The notes under the pieces: model-generated
What the model was told of the DNA's origin: nothing
Databases searched by the model: none
Seen by the model: the letters and a program-made list of their open reading frames with translations, nothing else
In this document: positions 6,395 to 11,677 of the stretch, one piece after another
Position numbering within the stretch: the first letter of the stretch is position 1
How the letters are laid out: each line of letters begins with the position of its first letter
NCBI GenBank assembly: GCA_025355835.1
Contig: JANXYW010000240.1
Location: forward strand, 1-11,687
DNA length: 11,687 nt
Reading direction: 5' to 3'
Source: Chloroflexota bacterium
GTDB lineage: Bacteria; Chloroflexota; Dehalococcoidia; DSTF01; JACRBR01
Position numbers and translations under genes: made by a program

Positions 6395-7882
6395 GTGGTC
6401 GCGTCTGCTGGAACCGCGCTTGCGGCCGTCGCGCTGAGTCCGGATGCCAACGCGCCACTGCATCGCCAGCTCTACGATGCGCTGCGAGGCGCGGTGCTGT
6501 CCGGGCACTTGGCGCCGGGTGCGCGGCTCGCGTCGACGCGGGCGATGGCTGTGGAGTTGGGCGTCTCGCGCAACACGGTGATGGCGGCGTTCGACCAATT
6601 GCTCGCTGAGGGGTACCTGGAAGGGCGGATTGGCGCCGGCACGTACGTCACGCGCACGCTGCCGGACGACGCATTGCGTGCGCGGCGCATGCCGACGGTG
6701 CCGCCGACGAAGTCGCTGCGCGGACGCGGCGTTTCGCGACGCGGCGCGGCGTTGATGGCGAACCCGGTGACGCAATCGCGCACGGGGCCACCGCGCGCCT
6801 TTCGCCCCGGCATGCCGGCGTTCGATGCGTTTCCGACCGAGGAATGGGCGCGGTATGTCTCGCGCCGCTGGCGCGCGCCGTCGCCAGATCTGCTGGGCTA
6901 CGGCGATGCTGCGGGCTACGGCCCGCTGCGCGAGGCGATCGCGCGGCATCTGGCCGTTGCGCGCGGCGTGCGCTGTGATGCGGGGCAGGTCGTGATCGTC
7001 GCGGGTTCGCAACAGGCGCTCGATCTGGCGGCGCGGGTGCTGCTCGATCCAGGCGATGCGGTGTGGATGGAGGATCCGGGCTATCAGGGGGCGCGCGCAG
7101 CATTCGCCGCCGCGGGTACGCAACTGGTGCCGGTGCCGGTCGATCGCGAAGGGCTCGATGTGAGCGCGGGCATCGCACGCAAGCCGGACGCGGCGATGGC
7201 GTACGTGTCGCCGTCGCACCAGTACCCGCTCGGCGTGACGATGAGCCTCTCGAGACGGCTGGGGCTGCTGGAGTGGGCGCGCACGGCAGAAGCCTGGGTA
7301 CTCGAAGATGACTACGACAGCGAGTATCGCTACGCGGGGCGGCCGCTCGCGGCACTGCAGGGTCTCGACAGCGATGGACGCGTGATCTACCTCGGCACGT
7401 TCAGCAAGGTGATGCTGCCGTCGCTGCGCCTCGGCTACCTAGTGCTCCCGCCCGATCTCGTCGATGCGTTCGTCGCCGCACGCGCGGTGGCCGACCGGCA
7501 CTCGCCGTCTTTTGAGCAGGCGGCGCTGGCTGACTTCATTGAGGATGGCCAGCTCGAACGGCACATCCGCCGCATGCGGATGCTCTACGCCGAACGCCAG
7601 GCGGTGCTGATCGATGCCGTGAAGCGAGAGTTGGCGGGAATGCTCGATCTCGTGGCTTCGCCAGCCGGCATGCACGTTGTCGGCTGGCTTCCGGCGGGCG
7701 TGGACGATCGCGAAGCATCGGCGCGGGCTGCGGAGCACGGCGTCGAGGCGCCGGCGATCTCGCAGTACTACGCCGGTGCCCCGGGGCGAGCCGGGCTCGT
7801 GCTGGGGTATGCGGCCGTGCCTGCGAAGGAGTCGCGCGCGGCGGTGCGTCGCCTTGCGGCGGCGCTGGGCGACATGCGCTAA
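6395..7882 (+). CDS. MocR/PdxR-type transcriptional regulator (GntR HTH fused to PLP aminotransferase domain)
   Basis: This 495-residue protein has the full length and two-part layout of the family. The N-terminal GntR-type winged helix (about 20-88) shows P-L-H-R-Q-L-Y-D-A-L, P-G-x-R-L-A-S-T-R and G-V-S-R-N-T-V, ending in G-A-G-T-Y-V. A linker leads to a fold-type-I aminotransferase domain (about 137-495): L-G-Y-G-D-A-A-G-Y-G-P-L-R, S-P-S-H-Q-Y-P-L-G (272-280), E-D-D-Y-D-S-E-Y (304-311) and the PLP lysine in T-F-S-K (Lys338). Such proteins bind PLP and act as sensors, often activating an adjacent divergent gene for B6, GABA or amino-acid metabolism. Here that gene is the split-barrel-RidA fusion. 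GTG at 6395 is the first usable start, with only a weak GAG upstream, and no in-frame ATG precedes it. The effector is inferred, not visible. Confidence 0.92.
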   Translation: MVASAGTALAAVALSPDANAPLHRQLYDALRGAVLSGHLAPGARLASTRAMAVELGVSRNTVMAAFDQLLAEGYLEGRIGAGTYVTRTLPDDALRARRMPTVPPTKSLRGRGVSRRGAALMANPVTQSRTGPPRAFRPGMPAFDAFPTEEWARYVSRRWRAPSPDLLGYGDAAGYGPLREAIARHLAVARGVRCDAGQVVIVAGSQQALDLAARVLLDPGDAVWMEDPGYQGARAAFAAAGTQLVPVPVDREGLDVSAGIARKPDAAMAYVSPSHQYPLGVTMSLSRRLGLLEWARTAEAWVLEDDYDSEYRYAGRPLAALQGLDSDGRVIYLGTFSKVMLPSLRLGYLVLPPDLVDAFVAARAVADRHSPSFEQAALADFIEDGQLERHIRRMRMLYAERQAVLIDAVKRELAGMLDLVASPAGMHVVGWLPAGVDDREASARAAEHGVEAPAISQYYAGAPGRAGLVLGYAAVPAKESRAAVRRLAAALGDMR

Positions 7883-7906
7883 CACGTTGCCTAAGGAACG
7901 AGCACG

Positions 7907-7923
7907 ATCCGGCTTTGCCGGAT
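7907..7923 (+). terminator. Stem-loop ATCCGGC-ttt-GCCGGAT after the MocR-type gene
   Basis: A perfect 7-bp stem with a TTT loop lies 24 bases past the MocR-type stop codon and just before the next hairpin (7926-7943). No T-run follows, so it may slow RNA decay rather than end transcription. Its core CCGGC-ttt-GCCGG occurs again at 5143-5155. Confidence 0.4.
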
Positions 7924-7925
7924 GA

Positions 7926-7952
7926 ACAGCCGGGGGCGGCTGTCCTACATCG
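7926..7952. repeat. Palindromic intergenic element with CCTACATCG tail (copy 2)
   Basis: ACAGCCG (7926-7932) pairs with CGGCTGT (7937-7943) around GGGG, then CCTACATCG (7944-7952). Nearly the same sequence is present at 11068-11094, including the nine-base tail, so this is a mobile or dispersed repeat and not a chance palindrome. It sits directly upstream of the MscS gene start. Confidence 0.7.
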
Positions 7953-7963
7953 TCTGTGCTCCT

Positions 7964-7969
7964 TACACT
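7964..7969 (+). promoter_or_regulatory. Candidate -10 box for a leaderless MscS transcript
   Basis: TACACT (7964-7969) fits the TAnnnT -10 rule and ends seven bases before the ATG at 7977, so transcription would begin at or next to the start codon. No Shine-Dalgarno sequence precedes this ATG or the alternative GTG at 7956. The -35 position is unconvincing. Confidence 0.35.
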
Positions 7970-7976
7970 GGCCGCG

Positions 7977-8822
7977 ATGCGTATCTCACTGCCGCTGCTT
8001 GAAGTGACGCGCCATGGCGCGAACGTGTGGTTCATCGACCACGGCACTGCCGTCGTGGGTACGCTGCTGTTCGTCTTTGTGGCGTGGATGCTGGTGCGGC
8101 GCATCGTGCCGCGCGCGCTGCGGCCCGCGATCTCGCGCCAGATGATAGGGCGGCCGCAGGTCGAGACGGATCGCCGCATCGAGACGCTGACGAGCGTCAT
8201 CGTTCGGACGGCGGAGATCGTGCTCACCGGCTTTGCGGTGCTGACGATTCTGCCAGAGTTCGGGTTTGATATTCGCGCAGTGTTGGCGGGCGTCAGCATT
8301 ACGAGTATCGCCGTCGGGCTTGGCGCGCAGTCGCTGGTACGCGATGCGATCAACGGCATCTTCATTCTCAGCGAGAATCAGTACGCACGCGGTGATATCG
8401 TCACGCTGGCGGGTGTGACGGGTACGGTCGAGGATGTGTCGCTGCGGCGGACGCTCGTGCGGGACATCGATGGTGTGCAGTACACGATCCCAAACGGCAG
8501 CGTGATCGTCGCGGCTAACTTCACGCGCGACTATTCGAAAGTGCGCGTGGCGATTCCTGTCGCGACGACGAGCGATCTGGCCAAGGTGCGCAAGGTCGCG
8601 GATGAGGTCGGCCTGGAGCTGGCAAAGGACACGGAGTGGGGACCGTTCATTCGCGAGGCGCCAAAGTACCTGCGCGTTGATAGCATCGACATGATGGGCG
8701 GCGTCTCGATCCAGGTGAACGGCATGGTCGTGCCGGGTAAGCGCTGGGAGATCGAAGGCGTGCTCCGCGCGCGGCTGCTTGAGGCGTTTCAGCGCGAGGG
8801 TATTAAGACGCCCTGGGGGTAG
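7977..8822 (+). CDS. Small-conductance mechanosensitive channel, MscS family
   Basis: This 281-residue membrane protein is close to the 286 residues of E. coli MscS. Three membrane helices are visible: about 24-42, 75-93 and the pore-lining third helix at about 100-133, with its Ala/Gly-rich face (A-G-V-S-I-T-S-I-A-V-G-L-G-A-Q) and the following S-L-V-R-D-A-I-N-G-I. The beta domain begins at E-N-Q-Y-A-R-G-D-I-V and includes G-T-V-E-D-V-S-L-R-R-T and the family's I-P-N-G-S. The alpha/beta C-terminal domain follows. MscS heptamers open under membrane tension and release solutes on hypo-osmotic shock. An in-frame GTG at 7956 would add seven residues. ATG 7977 is preferred because a -10-like TACACT lies just upstream; neither start has a ribosome site. 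The gene converges on the M50 protease gene, leaving 24 bases between stop codons. Confidence 0.9.
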   Translation: MRISLPLLEVTRHGANVWFIDHGTAVVGTLLFVFVAWMLVRRIVPRALRPAISRQMIGRPQVETDRRIETLTSVIVRTAEIVLTGFAVLTILPEFGFDIRAVLAGVSITSIAVGLGAQSLVRDAINGIFILSENQYARGDIVTLAGVTGTVEDVSLRRTLVRDIDGVQYTIPNGSVIVAANFTRDYSKVRVAIPVATTSDLAKVRKVADEVGLELAKDTEWGPFIREAPKYLRVDSIDMMGGVSIQVNGMVVPGKRWEIEGVLRARLLEAFQREGIKTPWG

Positions 8823-8828
8823 GGCGCA

Positions 8829-8856
8829 GGTTTTAAGTGATCGGTTTTAGGTTTTA
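8829..8856. repeat. Three GGTTTTA heptamers at the convergent gene junction
   Basis: GGTTTTA occurs at 8829-8835, 8843-8849 and 8850-8856, the last two in tandem. The copies span the stop codon of the minus-strand M50 gene (TAA at 8849-8847). It is unusually T-rich for the window and would give short A/U-rich 3' ends to both converging transcripts. It could be chance simple sequence. Confidence 0.35.
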
Positions 8857-10007
8857 GGGGCGGGTTCCGTGGTTGGAAGTGCGCCCGTGCGTTCGTCGAG
8901 ATCGCGGTGGAGCTGGATGAAGCGCATGACGTCGGCGCGGTCGAGCATGCCGACGAGTTCACGGCGATCGACGACAGGTAGCTGGTTGATGTCGTGCTCG
9001 GCCATCAGTCGCAGCACGAGCGTGATGGCGTCGGTCGGGGCAACGGTGTGCAGGCGGGTTACGGGCGTCATCGCGCGATAGACGCTGGTCGTGGCCCATG
9101 TCTCGCGCGGCAGCTTGCGGACGTCGGTCAGAGTCACGAGCCCGGCGAAGTCGCCGGCAGCGATGACGGCGAAGCAGCGCGCGTTCTTTCTCAGCACGTA
9201 GTCGTGCACCAACTCTTCGACGCTGACATCGGGAGCGACGGCGTCGAACGAAGTCTTCATCACGTCGCGCACGGTGATGCCGTCGAGCGTCGTCTCCACG
9301 ACGAGTTGTGTGTAGCTGGATGCGGCGGCGTTCTTGAGGAAGAAGCCAATGAGCAGGAACCAGATGCCGCTGAAGGTTGAGACGAACACCGACTCCGCGA
9401 CACCCATCGCCATGATGCCGTAGGCGATCCACTCGCCGGCACGCGCTGCGGTGCGTGTGGCGCGCAGGCGATTGTGGTTGCGCGCCCAGACGGCGGAACG
9501 GAAGACGCGCCCGCCATCGAGCGGGAAGCCGGGGAGCATGTTGAACGCCGCGAGCGACGCGTTGATGAAGCCGAGATAGCCGCAGATGTCGGAGATGCCG
9601 CTGTTCACGTTGCGGAGTGCGAGCCAGGCGGCGGCGAAGACGCCGCCGAGCGCGAGGCTTGTTAGCGGACCGACGATCGCGATGCGGAACTCGAGGCCGG
9701 CGGTGTCGGGTTCACGCGTGAGGTTCGAGACGCCGCCGAAGACGAACAACGTGATGCTGCTCACAGGCAACCCGCTGCGATTGGAGACGATGGCGTGCGA
9801 CAATTCGTGCGCGAGTATCGAGAGAAAGAACACGCCTGCGATCACCGCTCCAGCGGACCAGCGCTGCGCGTCGCCCCACTGCGGATACGCATCGGCGAGG
9901 ATCCCCGTCGCGAACGTCCACGTGACGAACACGAAGATGAAAAACCAGCTCCAGTGGATGCCGATATCGATGCCGAAGATGCGGAAGAGCTTGATCGAGC
10001 TGCCCAT
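8847..10007 (-). CDS. Site-2 (M50) intramembrane metalloprotease with two CBS domains, Rip3-like
   Basis: This 386-residue protein has the zinc motif H-E-L-S-H (67-71) in a membrane helix and the second ligand motif N-M-L-P-G-F-P-L-D-G-G (156-166, Asp164). It opens with the family-typical I-F-G-I-D-I-G-I-H-W-S-W followed by a long helix (about 20-40), and hydrophobic segments continue to about 225. There is no PDZ domain. The C-terminal part holds two CBS motifs (about 245-300 and 308-366; V-R-D-V-M-K-T and Y-R-A-M-T-P-V), which usually bind adenosyl nucleotides and regulate the attached enzyme. The family cleaves membrane-spanning substrates, such as anti-sigma factors, within the bilayer; no substrate gene is adjacent. 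No Shine-Dalgarno precedes the ATG, but a -10-like TATCAT ends six bases before it, suggesting a leaderless message. Confidence 0.93.
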   Translation of the reverse strand: MGSSIKLFRIFGIDIGIHWSWFFIFVFVTWTFATGILADAYPQWGDAQRWSAGAVIAGVFFLSILAHELSHAIVSNRSGLPVSSITLFVFGGVSNLTREPDTAGLEFRIAIVGPLTSLALGGVFAAAWLALRNVNSGISDICGYLGFINASLAAFNMLPGFPLDGGRVFRSAVWARNHNRLRATRTAARAGEWIAYGIMAMGVAESVFVSTFSGIWFLLIGFFLKNAAASSYTQLVVETTLDGITVRDVMKTSFDAVAPDVSVEELVHDYVLRKNARCFAVIAAGDFAGLVTLTDVRKLPRETWATTSVYRAMTPVTRLHTVAPTDAITLVLRLMAEHDINQLPVVDRRELVGMLDRADVMRFIQLHRDLDERTGALPTTEPAPKT

Positions 10008-10013
10008 GCAAGC

Positions 10014-10019
10014 ATGATA
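10014..10019 (-). promoter_or_regulatory. Candidate -10 box for a leaderless M50 protease transcript
   Basis: On the minus strand 10019-10014 reads TATCAT, one mismatch from TATAAT. Six bases (GCTTGC) separate it from the ATG at 10007, so the transcript would start at the start codon. A -35-like TCGACC lies 15 bases further upstream, slightly too close. Lack of any ribosome site fits this reading. Confidence 0.45.
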
Positions 10020-10145
10020 CGTGAATGCGCGTTGGGTCGATCAGGCTGAGTGGCAGCGATGGGGCGGGCCGGATGGCAGGCGGGCGCGGCGCCGGGACTC
10101 GATTCGTTCTGTGACTCTGGCGCGTCGGGTTCGGTCGCCGAATGC

Positions 10146-10169
10146 GGGCACGGCGCGCCGTGCCCCTAC
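10146..10169. repeat. Perfect 20-bp palindrome with CTAC tail (copy 3 of the dispersed hairpin family)
   Basis: The half-site GGGCACGGCG (10146-10155) is followed immediately by its reverse complement (10156-10165) and then CTAC. The right end thus reads GTGCCCCTAC, like GCGCCCCTAC at 1357-1366. It lies about 20 bases beyond the stop of the thioredoxin-fold gene and may form its transcript end, although no T-run follows on that strand. Confidence 0.65.
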
Positions 10170-10188
10170 AAGGCGCCGTCGCTCTGGG

Positions 10189-10791
10189 TTAGCCGACCTT
10201 CGCTTCGATGAGGCGGATGCATTCGCGGACGGTTTCGTCGCGCCAGTTCGCCCAGACGGGGCCGTTCTGGAACGCGATGTACTCCTGCTTGATGGCTTCC
10301 TTCTCTTCGGGCGTGGGGTCGGCCTTGCGCGCCCGCTGGTACATCGGCACGAGAATGGTGCGCATCTCTTCGTTCGCCAGCACGGGGCGCTCGATGAAGT
10401 GGGCGATGTAGTGGTGGTCCTTCGTGTAGAAGACCGTCACCGGGATCGACTCGTGCTCGCCGTCCTTGAGGAACTCGCCGATGATGTCCTTGTTCTCGTC
10501 GCGCTTGAAGACGCGCATGTCGATGCCGGTTGCCTCGGCGAGCTTCGCGAAGACGGGCATGCCGCGGAAGACGTCGGGGCACCAGTCTTCGCCGATGACC
10601 ATCATCTCCGCGGGGCCGTTGGGGTTCGCCATCAGCGCCTTGAACGCGGCGATATCGGCGGCCGCGATCTGCGTGCCGGCGTAGTTTTCCTCGAAGCGCT
10701 TCTGGTTGCGTTCGATCGAAGCGAGATATTCCGCGTAGGTCATGCCCTTCGCGTAGCGCTCCGGCGTGACGACGCTCTCCGCTGACACCAT
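10189..10791 (-). CDS. Thioredoxin-fold protein with a single active-site cysteine
   Basis: This 200-residue protein resembles the Thioredoxin_9-type proteins: V-I-G-E-D-W-C-P-D-V (65-74), a following helix F-R-G-M-P-V-F-A-K-L, a R-V-F-K-R-D-E-N strand region, and the cis-proline loop S-I-P-V-T-V-F-Y (Pro117). The usual CxxC is reduced to C71-P-D-V, so it cannot form the classical intramolecular disulfide. It may act as a monothiol, glutaredoxin-like or bacilliredoxin-like enzyme, or only bind partners. The other cysteine, C191, is near the C-terminus. It has no signal peptide, so it is likely cytoplasmic. The first 50 residues and the last 60 are helical extensions beyond a minimal thioredoxin. 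AAAGGAG (10799-10805) seven bases before the ATG at 10791 fixes the start; a longer frame upstream to 10887 lacks such support. Confidence 0.78.
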   Translation of the reverse strand: MVSAESVVTPERYAKGMTYAEYLASIERNQKRFEENYAGTQIAAADIAAFKALMANPNGPAEMMVIGEDWCPDVFRGMPVFAKLAEATGIDMRVFKRDENKDIIGEFLKDGEHESIPVTVFYTKDHHYIAHFIERPVLANEEMRTILVPMYQRARKADPTPEEKEAIKQEYIAFQNGPVWANWRDETVRECIRLIEAKVG

Positions 10792-10857
10792 GATGCGACT
10801 CCTTTGGCACGAACGACGGTTTGATGGGGCAGTGTAACATGTACTGTGGGTGTGCCT

Positions 10858-10901
10858 CACCGCGCCCGTCGGGCGCGCCCTCTCCACATTGTGGAGAGGG
10901 C
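10858..10901. repeat. Composite double-hairpin repeat, unit A
   Basis: After CACCGC begins a first stem, CGCGCCC / GGGCGCG (10861-10877). It abuts a second stem, GCCCTCTCCAC (10877-10887) with GTGGAGAGGGC (10891-10901), 11 bp around ATT. Unit B repeats the same plan and outer sequences 98 bases downstream, while the inner sequence of the first hairpin differs. Such variable-hairpin plus CCCTCTCC...GGAGAGGG composites are known as dispersed intergenic repeats in several bacterial phyla; the copy number here is unknown. Confidence 0.65.
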
Positions 10902-10955
10902 TCTCAGATCAAGATGGATCTTGGCTGCGCCGGTGGGGTCGTTCGTGGAACGCGG

Positions 10956-11006
10956 CACCGCACCGGTCGCCTGCGGCGACCGCCCTCTCCACGACTTGGA
11001 GAGGGC
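10956..11006. repeat. Composite double-hairpin repeat, unit B
   Basis: CACCGC is followed by a first stem, GGTCGCC / GGCGACC (10965-10981, TGC loop), and then GCCCTCTCCA (10982-10991) with TGGAGAGGGC (10997-11006), 10 bp around CGACT. It shares with unit A the CACCGC entry, the CCCTCTCCAC arm, the GGAGAGGGC arm and a CTC after it. A decayed relative may be present at 4957-4980. Confidence 0.65.
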
Positions 11007-11036
11007 TCACCGTTCGGGGAGCTTGCTTGGGATTGG

Positions 11037-11094
11037 GGCTGTTGGTTTTGGATGTGCGTGCCGTCCAACAGCCGGGGCCGGCTGTCCTACATCG
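11037..11094. repeat. Palindromic element with CCTACATCG tail (copy 4) and overlapping inverted repeat
   Basis: ACAGCCGG (11068-11075) pairs with CCGGCTGT (11078-11085), then CCTACATCG (11086-11094), nearly identical to the copy at 7926-7952. In addition GGCTGTTGG (11037-11045) is an exact 9-bp reverse complement of CCAACAGCC (11065-11073), which contains the left arm of the hairpin. The two pairings are mutually exclusive. Confidence 0.65.
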
Positions 11095-11167
11095 GCGGTG
11101 CGTTCTGGCGAACGTGCTTCGGTGTTCTGGTCGTTCGGCGTGGCGACGAGCGCCGCGCGGGCTGGAA

Positions 11168-11329
11168 AGAGCCTGTCTCAGAACTCGATCTGCGGCGGAC
11201 GAATGGGAGAACAAGTGAGAGTATTCATCGAGTATCGTCGCCGTCGGGGAACAACTTGCTCTGACGAGGACGGTGGAATCCGCTGATGGGATGAACAGTT
11301 CGCTTACACGGAGTTTTGAGACGGGCTCT
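11168..11329. mobile_element. Probable MITE (162 bp) with 19-bp terminal inverted repeats and GAA duplication
   Basis: The left end AGAGCCTGTCTCAGAACTC (11168-11186) and the right end GAGTTTTGAGACGGGCTCT (11311-11329) are inverted repeats matching at 17 of 19 positions. The element is flanked by GAA on both sides (11165-11167 and 11330-11332), as expected for a 3-bp target duplication. The interior, about 124 bp, encodes no transposase or other recognisable protein. The ends resemble in style those of DDE-transposase elements such as the IS5 group, which can leave short duplications; the family assignment is a guess. It lies in a gene-free region and disrupts no visible gene. Confidence 0.65.
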
Positions 11330-11365
11330 GAATGTCCGCGCCCCAGCCCGAGAGCTTCGTGCCCT

Positions 11366-11644
11366 CTAAACCGCAACCGCCATCGCCGTGCCACAATTCG
11401 TGCAGAACTTCTGGTCGGCGGAGTCTTGGCTGCCGCAGTCAACACAGAAGCGCGCGGCGGATGGCGGGACTACTGCGGGCTGCGCCAGTGGCGATTCCCC
11501 ATCGCCTTCGCGGCCGGATTCGCGGCGGAACTCGCGGATGCCCTTGCCGAGCGATGAGCCGATATCGGCCGCCTTGCCCGGGCCAAAGAGCAACAGCACG
11601 ACGAACGCGACGATGAGCAGTTCTGGTACGCCAATTTCGGGCAT
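11366..11644 (-). CDS. TatA/E-like twin-arginine translocase subunit with C-terminal zinc ribbon
   Basis: This 92-residue protein begins like TatA: a short N-terminus with Glu8, one hydrophobic helix (about 9-20), the hinge F-G-P-G-K (20-24) and an amphipathic helix (G-S-S-L-G-K-G-I-R-E-F-R-R-E). TatA oligomers form the export pore for folded proteins with twin-arginine signals. After an acidic and Pro/Ala linker (about 42-65) comes C67-V-D-C70 and C81-T-N-C84, a two-knuckle zinc-ribbon pattern that ordinary TatA lacks. In the standard TatA topology this tail would be cytoplasmic. AGGAG (11655-11659) ten bases before the ATG supports the start at 11644; a longer frame to 11680 adds a basic segment unlike a TatA N-terminus. 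No tatB or tatC is visible; the upstream neighbour is outside the window. Length is typical of TatA plus about 25 residues. Confidence 0.87.
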   Translation of the reverse strand: MPEIGVPELLIVAFVVLLLFGPGKAADIGSSLGKGIREFRRESGREGDGESPLAQPAVVPPSAARFCVDCGSQDSADQKFCTNCGTAMAVAV

Positions 11645-11671
11645 GGGTCGATGTCTCCTGTTACTGCGTTC

Positions 11672-11677
11672 AGGATA
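11672..11677 (-). promoter_or_regulatory. Candidate -10 box upstream of the TatA-like gene
   Basis: The minus strand reads TATCCT at 11677-11672, preceded by TTG. Transcription would start near 11665, leaving a leader of about 20 bases containing the AGGAG ribosome site. The -35 region would lie at or beyond the window edge, so this cannot be tested here. Confidence 0.3.

Larger units (their letters stand above)
10792..11365. other. Gene-free intergenic region filled with repeats
   Basis: About 570 bases separate the start of the thioredoxin-fold gene from the 3' end of the TatA-like gene. Several frames are open, but none has a convincing start, ribosome site or recognisable family, and they run across hairpin repeats. 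The region holds, in order: the ribosome site of the thioredoxin-fold gene, two composite hairpin repeats (10858-10901, 10956-11006), a CTAC-tailed palindrome with an overlapping longer inverted repeat (11037-11094), and a MITE-like element (11168-11329). Confidence 0.65.

Noticed and set aside
5987..7219. A 410-codon minus-strand frame antisense to the MocR-type gene and overlapping the split-barrel fusion
   Set aside because: Its product is an Arg/His-rich shadow; the plus-strand regulator and the fusion gene account for this DNA.
10792..10887. A longer N-terminus for the thioredoxin-fold protein
   Set aside because: AAAGGAG lies seven bases before the ATG at 10791 and would fall inside the longer version; the extra 32 residues look unlike protein.
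10846..11286. Open frames through the repeat region, up to 147 codons on plus and 178 on minus
   Set aside because: They cross composite hairpins and the MITE-like element, have no ribosome site and give no recognisable sequence.
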